A stretch of 64,000 bases of DNA from Allomyces macrogynus ATCC 38327 (taxonomy: Eukaryota > Blastocladiomycota > Blastocladiomycetes > Blastocladiales > Blastocladiaceae). Below are positions 1 through 11,771 of this stretch, one piece after another; the first letter of the stretch is position 1; every line of letters starts with the position of its first letter. The translations under genes were made by a program, and so were the position numbers. Below the pieces are notes generated by a model, which was not told the origin of the DNA, did no database searches, and saw nothing but the letters and a program-made list of their open reading frames with translations. The stretch spans positions 3,040,346 through 3,104,345 of the forward strand of contig GG745328.1 of NCBI GenBank assembly GCA_000151295.1, in the 5' to 3' direction.

Positions 1-3000
1 TCCAAGCCGAGGAGTGCCGCGTTGAGGGCCCCCACCGCCAAAGCGCCCGCCACCCCTCCGCCTGCGAGTCCAAGCTTCGCGGCCAGTTTGCGAATTGCAG
101 GACTTGATGCCAGGAAAGAACGGCTTAGGAGCGCGCCGGCTTCCTCCGCCGTACGAACCCGACCAAGTACCGCGGGATTTGGCGCGGGGTCTGTTCGATC
201 TGTGCGCCGGCTCGCATCATCAACGTTCATTCCTGACGCTCGTCCCGCCTGGCTCGACGAGGCATGCGAGGTGGTGGTCCATGCCGGCGACGAAGCAGCA
301 GAAGAGACGTCGTGCAGCCTTCACGATGCTGGCTGGCGACCACCGCCAACGCCTCCGCCTCGACTCGACCCCGACGCGGCTCCATGGACACTCGGCCAAG
401 TTGGTACCCTCGATCCGGAGTTGACGGCAGCGTGGAGACCCGACCCTTCGCTCCCGCTTGTGTTTTTTGATGATCCGGCGACGTGGGAGTTGGTGGATTT
501 GCAGAAAGCTATCGCCGACGCTCGTGCTGGTCGCCGACCACCGCTTCGTGGCACTTCTGTTTATCACACGGCCGAGTGCCCCGAGTGGACGCGGCAACAA
601 GTGCCCTGCATCGTCATGGATGTCGAGTCTGCCGGATATTTGCGGATCCAGTGGGCCAACAATTCTGGCATCACTAAGCGTGTCCACCGGCTGAATCTCC
701 AGCTGGACTGCGAGCCACCGCTCGTTTTTGCTGCTCGTGTTCGCTCCGCCCACGCGATCAGGGCATACCAGATTGCTCGCGTCGACGAGTGGCTCCAGAT
801 CGTTGCTCTTCAAACACCGGTCCCGGCGCTTCCTGATGCCGTCCGGGTGCGACTCGCTGATCGCATTCTTGCCGACACGACGTCGAAATTGGCCGCGCAG
901 CTCTGGGCCGGTACCGTTCTTGATCCGTCCATTGCGGCGTTCATGTGGCGCGACCGCGTCGAGGAGTGCCTGCAGCTCGTGGCCTGGCACTGGGTGTATG
1001 CGATGAAGCAGGGTTCCGTGTTCCCGGGCGCCGACGGCATGTTTGCGCGTGACGCGCTGACTTCCAGTGGACTGCGCCGAGTAGCGGTCCAGTTGCCGGA
1101 CCATGCCATCGTGGCCACGCCGGGCGCTATCCCCATGCTCACCAACTTGCGCAACGGGCTTGCACGACTTGCGCCGGCCCTCGTGTTCCCGGCGGCGCCC
1201 GCTTCGTTTCGGCACGTCTACGACCAAATTTGTGCTCTCGCTGCGTGGGTTGACCACGAAGTGCGCAGTGTGTGGCGGCCGGCGCAGTTGGTAACGCTCA
1301 CGAATACGCCGTACGTGACATTGACGCATCAGCGGCTCGTGCGGGTCGCCGACTTGGTTGTTGGTCAAGTTCTGACGGACCTCGAGGAGGCTTATTTGCA
1401 CGGGCTTGTGCAATGCCTATCGCCGGGCGACCAAGCTGATGGAGGGATCCTCGGCGCTGTGCAGTGCCGCTTGCTCCGGAGCCCGATCCTCCAGGTGGAC
1501 TTGGATGTTGCTGACCGTAACGACGCAGTATCGCTCAACCCGCCGTTGGAAGATTCATTGGACATGGTCTCGGATTTGGTTTACGCGTTCCGTTCGCTCA
1601 TGACCGCGCTCCCCACTCTGAACCACGCCGTCGGGTCCACGCTGAGCCTCCCGCCAACGTACCAGTTTGACGACAACACGCGCGTCAAGGGCGTGATTGA
1701 TCGTCTCGACCGCGCGATTCGCCACTCGTACCAGCTCATTGGGACCCACCTCGACCAGACGCTCACGCCGTGCCTCTGGCTGCTCGATTCGCCCGCTGAC
1801 CTGACACCGAACCCAGACTTGGACGTGACCATTTTCCGCGCCAACGTCGCCCAATTCGACGCGCTTCTCACGAAACTCGCCACCAGCACCGCGCAGTTGG
1901 CCGCGTTTGATCCGACCGTGCGCACGCGGCTCATTCACGCCGTAACGGGCCCCACGTTACGTGCGCTTCGCCAAGGAGCTCGGCGGTGGCTCCGCGCCCT
2001 GCACGAGTCGATGCGCGCCATGGGCATGAACCTCGTGCTCCACGTGCTCGCTGCCGCGCAGACCATGACCGATACGCTTCGCCCGTGCAAGGTATGGCGG
2101 GACCTGACGGCTGTTTGGACGGGCGTAAATGAGCGGCTCGAGCAGATGCATAAAGAGGGGGCCGCGCTCGCTGTGTGGTGGGACGTGGCGACGGCGCATT
2201 GCGTGTCGATTGATCCAGATTGCCGCAGTGGGCTTGGCGACGACGATGAAGAAGCCGAAGACGATGCGGAAGCCGTGGCGGTGTGCCTACCGCCGTCCGC
2301 ACCGGAAACGACCAACGCCGAAAGGTACTGGGCGGCGCGTGGGGTGCCCCGGCGCATGGCCGCGACCGTGGCTGTGACCATGGAACTGGTGCGTGCCGCG
2401 CGTGCGGCGGACATCAAGCGCATGGCCATGCTCCGCGACCACGTAGCCAACGGCTTGCGAGCGGCTGCGCGCGAACTCGCGACCGTCCGCGGGCAAGCCG
2501 CCGCGTCGTGGCCCGCGCCGCCTATGCCCGTCACCACCGGTCCTGGTCATCGCCGCGAGAGCCATGCCGTGTCCCTCGACGGAACCAGCCTCGAGCAGCT
2601 CGCGAGCGAAGCTGGGGACATGCCGACGATCCGACCGCTCGCAGACGCATCAACGGTTGCGACGAACGCGGCCGCCATGGCACGGCGCGTCGCCCGGATC
2701 CGTGACCGTCTTGCACGCGTGCGCAGCGTGCTCGACGACCTGCAGACAATCGAGCAAGGGGCCATGCTTGGCGAGAAGGAGGCCGACCCGGCATCGACGC
2801 TCGCCGAGGACCCGGACCCGGCGCGTGCCGATGATCTCATCCGCGCCCATGCGCGGATCGCAGGAAAAGTGCAGCGCACAGCTGCAGCGTGGACGCTCGT
2901 TGCCGGAATCTGGACGCAGCTGGCAACGTGGCGCGGCGAGAAACTCGCTCGGATTGCGCGCGACACGGTGCGGCCAACAATTGATCGGTGGCGGCGCGAC

Positions 3001-4211
3001 GTGGCCGCTATGGTCGAGACGCATCGTGAAGCCATGGCCACAGACGAGACCGACCCGCCCGACCGGTTCCTCGACGGGTACCGCGGTCGCTTGCTCGATG
3101 TGGTCACGGGCGCGCTCGACGAGTCGGTCACGGCCCCGCCCGCTCGTCCTGGTGAGGTCGAGCCCGTGTGGACTGAAAAGGATGCTGCTAGTGTCATCCA
3201 GCGCGTTGCTGCGGTCGTGCTGCGCGACGTTGACGCCCTGGCCGCGCTATGGCCCGTCGTCTACGCGCTGTGCTCGCCGCACTTGCAAATGAAGCACTGG
3301 TTCCAGATCACCAAGCGCACGGGCATTTCCGCGCACGACCTCGAATTACTCACGCTCGACCAGGTGCTCGCGCTCCAGCTCGACCTGATTCGCGACGTGT
3401 TACCGGATATGATTGGGCTCGGTTCGTCTTGGTACCATTCCGCAACGGCGACGGCCAAGCCCGCGGCTGCGACGGCTGATGCGGCAGCCAATGACGCCGT
3501 GGGTCTGTCGGGGTCACTCGTGACGTGCGCGTTCCAGGGCAACTCGCTCCTGCTCGAAGGCCCTACGCCGCCGGGCCCGCCGCTCTGGACGCCCAAGTCG
3601 ACCACCGCACAGCAGAATGTATCGGCCGCTGCCAAGTCTGGTGCGGGTGTAGTCGTGCCGTCGAGTATCGCCGCCGTTGCGTCCGGCAAACGCGCACTGA
3701 CCGTCCCGTACGCGCGAATTCGCGGCGTCTTGCTCCGGCCACCACACGTGCCCCGGTACCTCGCGCGTGAGGCCGAGTGGACCACATACGACGTGCCCGA
3801 CACTGCGCCATGGACGCAAACGCTCGCTGGCACATTGGACGACGCTGCGGCCCCACTTCTTCCCGCAATCGCATGCGGGCCGCACGTTGTGCGCCGCGGG
3901 ACCTGGCACACCAAGGTTGGCAACGTGGCGTATTTCCTAAGCTGTCTGGTCAATGAGACCGCGGGCGAGACGGGGCTCGAGGTGCAGCTGATGCAGGAGG
4001 GTGCGATCGGGGTGTTGGTCGAGTATGATCCCGACACGGTGCCGTTTGTGATGGTCGTTGTCACGGCGCCGCGCGGTGCGGCTTTTGTTTCCTGCCTGAG
4101 GCCCGTACTGCGATAGCTGACATGTTTGATGTAGGGACGACTCCCGAGACGTTTTGCGACAAGCTCGAAAGTGTGACAGGCAAGACGCTCAAAATCACTC
4201 CCTTGGTTTGA
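1..4211 (+). CDS. Dynein heavy-chain tail-like protein without motor (5' partial)
   Basis: The reading frame is open at the left edge, so the N-terminus lies outside. Exons are <1-4075 and 4135-4211. The 59-bp intron has a GTGCGG donor, a CTGAC branch-like site and a TAG acceptor, and splicing it extends the protein by about 25 residues (ending ITPLV) beyond the unspliced stop near 4116. Resemblance to axonemal dynein heavy-chain tails is seen in PPLVFAARV (about residue 237), in SLNPPLED (about 511) and in the linker-start motif KHWFQITKRTG (about 1097) followed by LTLDQVLALQLD. In true heavy chains this point is followed by the rest of the linker, six AAA modules with P-loops and the microtubule-binding stalk. 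Here it is followed by about 300 residues I do not recognise, and then the stop. The likely site of action is the axoneme, as a tail-only partner, a split heavy chain or a decayed paralogue. Confidence 0.62.
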
Positions 4212-4403
4212 CCGTGGAGGTGAGGGTGGGACTGTGGAACCGTGGACATATTCCTAGCGTTCAATACTATTTTTCGTTTTTGCGACGAGCCTCTCCGCGC
4301 CGCTCGGTCTGACAATCCAAATACTTGCACAGATAGCTCGCACTCTTTTCAGGACGAATCAAAGCACCAACACTCAACCACGCTTGCCGACAAAGAAACG
4401 GTA
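4212..4403. other. Spacer downstream of the dynein-tail gene
   Basis: This is short non-coding sequence between the stop of the plus-strand dynein-tail gene and a small minus-strand ORF. I see no repeat or RNA gene in it. Confidence 0.4.
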
Positions 4404-4769
4404 TCACCAATATCCCCACAGTGCCAACATGAGCCACCGGGCCGCCAGCATGGTGTCCGACACTTGATTCGGGTCCCGATCCATCATTGTAACCCGTTTT
4501 GCACGTCCTTGAACCAGCACCTCCGCCAGTTGCGGCATGCCCAGGTCCCTTGCCAAGCGAATGGTGCTGTTCAAGACCAACATCGTCTCCTCAAAGCCAA
4601 TCATCAACAAGGACCGCGCCAGCGAGAGGGATGATGGGCAAAGCGTTTTGGTTGGTCGGAGTGAGATAATCATCACTTGGTTTGTCGTAAGACCAGCACC
4701 TAAGATGCCTCTTGCTGGTGGCGGTTCATTTGGCCCGTTGAGCAATGACAACAGGTGGACAACTTTCAA
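4404..4769 (-). pseudogene. Small ankyrin-like ORF, possible gene remnant
   Basis: A minus-strand frame ends at a stop at 4404-4406. Its downstream half, with segments such as LARDLGMPQLAEVLVQ, has the helix-turn-helix spacing of an ankyrin repeat (A..LG...L...L). Upstream of about 4660 the frame loses protein character and no convincing splice site restores it. It sits alone in the gap between the dynein-tail and HOOK genes. It may be the last exon of a small gene or a relict of an F-box/ankyrin gene like the one near 11.4 kb. No function can be assigned. Confidence 0.25.
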
Positions 4770-5031
4770 CCAGCTCAGCAGAATGTGTTGGAATATCCCA
4801 CGGGATGGGGGGGATATGCGTTGGCGTCGAACGCATCAGGTCGAAGTCACAATTATTCTGTGCTTGAATCATCAATGTTGGTGTGCTCCCCTATTTGCGC
4901 CTGACACTTGATTTCCCTGTCGCAATTTTGTTTTGTCTTTGCGCGAACCCCTGCGAATCTCGCATTTGCACCCATTTGCGCCAGTGAGCCCGATTGAATA
5001 AACATATGTCATATATTTACGCCGCCGCTTT

Positions 5032-7399
5032 TCAAAACCGCCCGCGAATCTGCTGTGTGAGCAGCTTACGCTGCTGCGCGAGCCACGACGCTCCACCCGT
5101 GCCCAATTTCGCTGCTGGATCGATATGCGGCAACTGGTACCATGCGCTCGCGACCAAGGCCTGTTCCGTACGCCACGCATCGCGCACCTTGGCCGCGTCG
5201 TGCTCGAGCGTGCGCAGCCGGCGGTACACTGCCTCGAGCTCGTCGCGCAGTGCGCGCTCGGTGGCTTCCTGCTCGGCCGCTCGTGCCGCGGCCGCAGCCG
5301 ATGGTGGCGGGATCGGTGCCGGCAACGGCGGCATGGCGTAGCCCGGGACCGGCACTGGTGCGGCAGCTGGTGCGGGTGTGGGCGCAGGGTCCTCCTTTTT
5401 CGCACCGAGCTGCTTGATCATATCGCGCGCCTTGTCGAGCAGGGCCTTGTGTTGGTCAAGCGTCGCAATCAGAGCCGTCTTTTCCTGAGCGAGCTTGGCC
5501 GATTCCGACTCGGCGTGCCGCACGGCCGCCTCGAGTTCGGCCACCTTGCCTTCGCGCTCCTCTTGGTGCACAGCACCGACCGAGGCCATGGGCGCGGTGT
5601 CCCCACCTGTCGACTGGCTAAGCTCGAGCTCGCGCAGCCGCTCCTCCATGTCGCGCGACCGTTCCTGCTCGTTGGCGACGCGGTCCTCGAGCAGCGCAAT
5701 CTGGTGGTGTGCGTTTGCAAGTTCCTCGACCAGCTGCACGTTCCGCGCACGCAACTCGTCATTCTCGAGCTCCACGCGCTGCGCCGACGCGCGCACGCCA
5801 TCGAGGTGCGGCTGCGTCTCCGACAACTTCAGGTACTCGTCCTCGAGCCGTTGCGCCTGCTGCTGGTACGCGCGGTTCTGTTCTTCCAGCACCTTCATCT
5901 GCCGGCGCAGTTCCGCCGACTCGTCAAGTTTCTTTTTGAACAGTTCCAGTTTGGCTTCAGCCTTGGCGAGCTTCTCGGCCGCGTATTGCAACTCCTCGAC
6001 CTCGTCACGCAACCGCCGCGCGTCCATGGCCTCGGCCTCGAGTTCTTCCACTTGCCGGACCAAATCGGCCGTCACGTCGCATTGCTGCGCATAGGCCATA
6101 TCGGCCGCATGCTTTTGCTCGTCGACGACAGCCAGTTGCGCCTTGAGCCGGGAAACTTCCGACTTGAGCAAGATATCGGCGGGGGACTCGGCGCGCGTCG
6201 CTTCCATGGCGCGCACGGTCGCGGCCAAGTCAACGTGCTCGGCTTGCAGTGCACGGTGCTTTTCAGCGAGCTGGTCGTACTCGGCGACCTGGGCGCGGAC
6301 ACGCGCCTCCCAATCGCGCCGCTCCGCGTCAAGTTGCGCGGCCGGAACCGTGGCTTCACCCGATGCGACAGGCGCCGGTGCCGGTGCGGTCGTGGGCGAC
6401 GTGAGCGTGGTGGTCGACGGGCTGCGCGACGCCGCGCGCGGCGGGACCACGGCAGTCCCACTTTGCAGCGACGTGCTCGATGCGGAAAACAGGCGCGATT
6501 GCCGCCGCGCGGCGGATAACGGTGTCCGTGGTCCCGGCGTGCGCGCGATCGGCGGGTTGGTTACGGGCGGGAGCGCACCACCACCGGTCGTCGGTACCGC
6601 AGTCGCCGTCGCTGCCGGTGGACTCGACGGCACCGACCCGACCGCCGACGAGGCAAGTTCCGGGCTCGCCGAAAGCGATGTCGGCGGTGGTGGCGGGACC
6701 GTTTCTGGCGGCACCTGGCCATTGCGAATTTCCGGGATCGCCGCGTGCTGCGCGTGGATGATGAACATGGCCGTTTCCTGCACGTCCGTGGGCAAAGCCA
6801 TGATGCGCGGGACGAGCGTGGCCTTGGCGGGTGCGTAGAGCGCCAGGGCGAGCAGCAGGGTCACGAGCTTTTCAAGATCGTCGAGGTGCGCGGCGCGCAC
6901 GATTTGCTCGTAGTCAATGTCGAGGTGGAATTCCGGGTGCAGCGTCAGCCCGAGCGCGGTTTGTGCGAACCGGATGGTTTTCCGGTGCAACGCGCGCAAG
7001 TTGTTGTACTGGTCGATCCAGGTCGCAGGGTTGGCGTGGAACTGGTCGGTCAGCGCGAACCAGTTTGGGTCGCTGGATAGATGGATGCGTGCAAAGGACA
7101 GAATCGAACCTCGTGAGCAATGATTTGTGGTGCTTGCCGACGAAGAGCATCAGCGGTTCATACGCACATTTCGACAGCGGCCTGCGAGAGGTGCACGCCC
7201 GTGGCGAGCCCGTCAAACGACGCGCATGGCTCGGTGATGGTCGCAAACGTGTTCACCTGGGGAGACGATAATCGGCGTCGAGCGCGGGCAGAGTATGAGC
7301 GGCCGTCGCTTCGTGATCCGGTGGGTGGCCATCATGGGGCGAGCACGGTCCGGTACTGACCCAGAGCACCAGAGCGCGGTGGCGCGCATCGTTGTCCAT
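5032..7399 (-). CDS. HOOK: HOOK-family microtubule/dynein adaptor
   Basis: Exons (minus) are 7399-7361, 7256-7168 and 7072-5032, giving 722 residues. The introns (7257-7360 and 7073-7167) have GTCAGT and GTGCGT donors, and splicing rebuilds a HOOK N-terminal domain. Exon 1 ends LVLW and joins VNTF, and the second join makes EIDPNWF, the equivalent of the conserved IDPxWF motif. Next come the YEQIVRAAHLDDLEKLV helix, a Ser/Pro-rich linker (about residues 150-260) and a long coiled coil (about 260-640). The tail contains ASAWYQL and SWLAQQRK, as in the HOOK C-terminus. HOOK proteins link cargo such as early endosomes to dynein-dynactin; this role is taken from the family. The start is the ATG at 7399, which begins the exon that splices cleanly into the domain. 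The gene is divergent from the MFS gene. Confidence 0.88.
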
Positions 7400-8183
7400 G
7401 ATGGCGGCGGTCGTAAAGGCCGAGCTTGAGCGGAATGCGGCGATGGTTGCGGTGATCCAAGGGTGGTGCTGTCAAGGGTGCCAGCGGAGAAGGCAGGCGG
7501 CGGCAGTCGTCGCGTTGGGAACGTGCGGGTCGGAGTTGGCGACAAAGTCGTTCTTTCTGGTCAAGATCGTGTCGCTGGCGAGGGCAGGTCGTGGAGGAGT
7601 GGCAAAGAGCAGTAAAGGGACGGGCAGGGCAGGGCAAGGACGACGAGGTGGACGGAGGAGAAGCATGACAGGTGCGTTTGAGTTGATCACTGCAGGCAGC
7701 ACGTGCAATTGCGGTTAAGTCGTGCAGCTCTCTGATTCGCCACACAGGCTCATTTCTGACATAAGCGACTGTCAGCACGCTCAAATGAGCAACAAGCAAC
7801 AGCTGCAACAGCACCTTCTGTTGCGTCATTATCGTGCTTCGCAGTCGTCCATCCGCGAGACGCGTGCGAGAACGCGCGCGAGCAGCGAGCTTCTGGTGAA
7901 GGGCGACGGTGCCACCAACTTGCACGCCCAACTCCTTGCTCCAAGCACCGACGCCATGGGCCCACGATCGTCAAGCGCCAAGCAAGCCGCCGGATCGCCC
8001 GAGCCCTCCGCGTCGAGGCGGACACGCGCCAAACTGGACCTGGCTGTGTTTGCGTGTGCCCACGCTCATGTCCTTCGTTGACGTTGATGGGCCTGGCGCG
8101 TGCACCTCTCGCCCGCTCTCTCCACCACCCGGCCTGCAAGTTCAAGTCGCTCTTGACGATCAGCAACCCCGTCGCCGCCGACC
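7400..8183. other. Divergent intergenic region, HOOK / MFS transporter
   Basis: These 784 bases separate two start codons pointing away from each other, so both promoters should lie here. I see no convincing TATA box, RNA gene or repeat. Open frames in it are low in recognisable protein features. Confidence 0.5.
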
Positions 8184-10168
8184 ATGGACACCGACAGCGA
8201 AGTCAGCCTGCTCCTCGAAAACGACGTCGACAGAATTGACCATACTGGGCATTTGCAGCACGACGACACGTCTCGCAGCGCGTCAGCAATCGGCGCAGCA
8301 TCAAGTGATGATGAGGCTTCAGCGACCATGGCCGCCGACTTGGCCGCGCTTCTCTCCAAGCCCTGGTATCGGCGCGGGCCCATTGTCATTCTCGCCTCAC
8401 TCGCGTTCTTTGTGCTGGTCGCGTTCATGGCATGCGTGCCCGCCGTCAACCAGGCCACGCTCGACTGGGCCTGCGATTTCGAGCAGATGCGCGATGAAGC
8501 GGTCATTGGCGATGTAAGCGAGTGCAAGAACGACGCACACCTCGCCGTGCGCGTGCAAAAACGCGCGAGCGGGCTCTTGTCCACAGGATTGTTCTGGATG
8601 GGCATCATTTGTAAGTCTTTCGAGGCAGATGGAAACGCTGTGGCCGTGTGGACCTGAAGGCTTTGAACTTCCCATTGATTCTCCCCATCGTTCCGCTCGT
8701 AGCAATGCTGACCACGTCGTTTTGGGGCCATCTTTGCGATACGCATGGCCGCGTCTTCATGGTGCGCGTCGGCTTTCTCGCCTTCATGTCGATCCAAACC
8801 GCATCGCTCGCCATCGTCACGGCCCCGACCAGCGCCGTCGCGCCCATTTACTACACCATGTACATTTTCGCTGGTCTCTGCGGTGGTATGGGTGCCTCGA
8901 TGCTCGGACTCAAGCCGTACGTGTCGGACATGACGTTCCCGCATGAGCGACCTGCAGTATTTGGCGCGATCCAGGGCGCGATCATGCTCGGGGTTGTCGC
9001 CGCGCCGATTGCAGGCGGCACCGTCATTTCCTTGGCCGGCGGTCGCCCCGCCCCGCTGCTCATCAGCGCCCTGGTTGTTCTCGTCATGGCGTTTTTGGTT
9101 TCGGGCGTGCTGCGCGAAGTGCGTCCACCGGCACCATCCACGACGTCGCTCTGGAACCACGTGAGCAAGTCGAATCCACTCTCGGCCCTCTTTGTGCTCG
9201 CGCCGTCGTGCCGACCCGGTGCCATTTACCGCGTGTTCCTGATCGTCTTCACGGCGCTCACGGCGGTCGCCGACTTGATGTCGTCGGTCATTTGGATGCT
9301 GTTCGCGACCTTCCATTTCGCATGGACCCCGTCGTCGACGGGCGCGCTGCTCACCGCGCGCTCTGCCCTTGCCGCGGTCCTGGTTATGGCGTCAGGGCCT
9401 GCGATTCGGTTCCTGGCCGTCTCGTTGCGCGAGCGCGCGCCTGCGCACCCACAACGCGATTCGGGCATTCCAGCGGCTGTAGATGATGCTGGCGTCGATT
9501 CCGTGGTCAATTCATCGAGCGGCTCTTCCCGCACCTCGGCAAGACTCGACCTAGACCTCGCTGACAACAAGGACGACGCCGACGCATCCACCCCACTTCT
9601 CGCCGACAACCACCGCGCGCCCGACCATGACGACCACCTGGCGCCACACCACCACTACGACGACGCGCTCCCCGCAACGCGGTGGGACACGCCGATTCTC
9701 GCCTTCACGGCATTCATCAACGTGGTCGCTCTGACGATCATGGGCACCGGCCGGTCCGCCGCCGTCTTCACCGTCGGGTACATGACGCAATCGCTCACAA
9801 CGCTCGCCGTGCCCGTGCGCGACACGCTCCTGTCGAAACTCGTGCCGGGCACGCAGCTCGGACAGCTTATGGCGGCAAATCAGCTGATCACCTCGTTTAT
9901 GAGCGCCGTCGCGCCGGCACTTGCGAATGCGATTTATGCGTGGTCGTTGCAGACGGGCGAGGCTGGGGCGGGTTTGGTGGGTGTACTGGCGAGGATAGTT
10001 GACGACAATGGACCCGTTGCGGTCCAGCAATTGGTTATGCCGGGAGGTATGGTGTTTGTGGTCGCGGCCGCGTTTGCGCTGGTTGCATTTGTGTTGGCGG
10101 CGGTCGTTGCCGTGTGGGTGCGCGCGGTGCGCACGAAGATGCTGGCGGTCATGACGATCATGGCGTAG
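8184..10168 (+). CDS. Major facilitator superfamily transporter
   Basis: Exons 8184-8610 and 8703-10168 encode 630 residues. The 92-bp intron uses GTAAGT and a CTCGTAG acceptor after a pyrimidine-rich stretch. Splicing joins FWMGIIS to MLTTSFWGHLCDTHGR and gives a second TM helix of normal length followed by the MFS motif-A signature (GxLxDxxGR). About 12 hydrophobic segments are visible: one from about residue 64, five more by about 310, and a second set after about 350. The central loop (about 420-490) is long, acidic and histidine-rich. The N-terminus has an acidic-dileucine-like EVSLLL and the loop has STPLLADN, which would fit sorting to a vacuole or endosome (inference). The substrate cannot be told from sequence. 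The stop TAG lies 23 bases before a TTTTG repeat. Confidence 0.82.
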
Positions 10169-10190
10169 GTAGAGGTGATGTTGGTTTTTG

Positions 10191-10191
<1 letters not shown>

Positions 10192-10221
<30 letters not shown>

Positions 10222-10247
10222 GTTTTGTTTTGTTTTGTTTTGTTTTG
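10192..10247. repeat. (TTTTG)n microsatellite
   Basis: About eleven tandem TTTTG units lie directly downstream of the MFS stop codon, probably in its 3' UTR. The run is strikingly T-rich for this GC-rich window. Confidence 0.93.
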
Positions 10248-10385
10248 AGAACGAGAAAACCGTCCAGGGCTCTGTTGTCCCTTTTACAATCCATTTTCCG
10301 ATGCGAAATACGTCCATGTTCCGTTGTGGACAGATGGCGCTGAGTCGGATTCTTGTGAGCGACAAACGATGTCACAGCTCACAAC

Positions 10386-11065
10386 ATGAAGGCGGTGGTC
10401 AGATCTGCTGCAACTGACTTCACCCCAGTTCTGCTCAACAACGCTCGACCACCAACTTGCCGCAGTTCCAACAGCGAACTCCCATCATGTCTCAACTTAT
10501 CTTCGACGTGGCGAGCGCGTTCGCAGCATCAGAAGCAACAGACCCGCCAAGTGCATCTTCTGCCGTGCAAAGTCCACGCCGACCGACCCGCCAATGTCCC
10601 CAAATACTTTTTGATCACGGACATGCTGGACGGGACCAAGGAAGCGTCTTTTCGCGGTCGGCATCTCAAAGGCACGCCATTGCCCGTCCCGGTGAGTTAC
10701 TCGGGTCAGTTTGCGCAATCGCCATCTCCATGCCGAATAATGGGTTCCTGAAATTGACCGTTTCGCAATGTCCAGTCGTGACGCTCGCCGCTCCCAACGT
10801 TGCCTCTCCTGTCAGCGCTCCTCGGCATCGCGACGATGACGACGACATGCACGACGACATGGGCGATGATGATGTTTCGTCCACCGCGTCAGCGTCCACG
10901 GTCACCCTGCGCGCGCACAACTACGCACTCGCGCCCGTGATCGTGTGGGACCATGACCAGTTGCCGAACGTGCACACGTCGGGCGCGCTGCAGGCAATGG
11001 CATGGTGCCGGCTCGCTGAAGCGGTACGTGTTCAACACGGTCTTGCTCCGGTCGGGATTGCGTGA
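10386..11065 (+). CDS. RNASEH2C: Ribonuclease H2 subunit C
   Basis: Exons 10386-10704 and 10776-11065 encode 202 residues. The 71-bp intron has a GTCAGT donor, a TTGAC branch-like site and a TCCAG acceptor. The family pattern is clear. VHLLPCKV opens the conserved domain, then KYFLITD, ASFRGRHLKG (the hallmark FRGR-L-G motif) and a Pro/Tyr stretch. The second exon carries VIVWDHDQLPNV and ALQAMAWCRLAEAV, matching the C-terminal WxHD...P...AL.W..LA. segment. An acidic DDDDDMHDD insertion lies between. Subunit C scaffolds the trimeric RNase H2 that removes ribonucleotides and R-loops from nuclear DNA. The exact start is uncertain: the ATG at 10386 gives a roughly 50-residue N-terminal extension of low conservation. 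It lies 217 bases downstream of the MFS gene on the same strand. Confidence 0.78.
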
Positions 11066-11344
11066 GACTCACTCGATTTGGGGCAACGGGTTGTAGGTGC
11101 ATGCGCCCGTCGACATGGTGGCCCAGTTGCCGGTGCCGCCAACGGTGGAGGCGCGGGCAGCATGATAAACATGAAATACAAGTTGTTGCGTTGGCGGCTT
11201 TCCATTCAATTTCTCAATATGCAAATGACCAGCCGTGCGGCCAAGAACCAGCATCCAATGTGGCCGCCTCCCTCGTTCAGATCCACGTCGCTCTGTCAAT
11301 TTGCATCCTCTCTCCCGCTCGCTTTGCAATCGCCGGTGTCTCCA

Positions 11345-11771
11345 ATGCTGCACTCAACAAGACACGTTGCTAACCTCCCGGACGTGGCCATCTCGGCCCT
11401 CTTATCGTTTCTCGACGCCCGAAGCACAGCGCGGCTTCAACGAACCTGTCGTTTCCTGCACGAATTCCCCGCCCCTGCGCAAGACGTTGACCGCTTCAAG
11501 CTTGCCGTCGACCTCGCAGACTGGAGTACCATTCGAACGTTTTTGCTGCGACCAGCATTCCCTTCCCGCAACTCGAGGCTCCCCCATTCTGGTGTTCCCT
11601 CTCTGCGTCCTGTTCATGGCCATCAGCGAAACAGATGCGGAGATTGTTCAGCGCCTTCTTCCATCGTGCGCTGCAAGTCTTGCAGGGGCTGCATTCAAAA
11701 GCTCATGTGCAGAGTGGAAGCTGGGTGTAATGGGGTTTCCATGGCACGTATATTGCGGTGACCCGGTCTAA
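11345..11771 (+). pseudogene. F-box protein relict with frameshift
   Basis: From an ATG at 11345 a short frame contains LPDVAISALLSFLDARSTARL, which fits the F-box pattern (LPD...LSFLD...). About 70 codons later the protein-like signal (KLAVDLADWSTIRTFLL) moves into another frame. That frame continues with SETDAEIVQRLLPSC, which resembles an ankyrin helix pair, and stops at 11771. No GT-AG intron of normal length spans the switch, since the available GT-AG pairs are under 40 bases. The likeliest reading is a frameshifted, short F-box/ankyrin gene. A sequencing indel would look the same. F-box proteins normally recruit substrates to SCF ubiquitin ligases. Confidence 0.45.

Noticed and set aside
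220..1413. Minus-strand 397-codon frame under the dynein-tail gene
   Set aside because: No domain signal; the plus strand carries the dynein-tail motifs.
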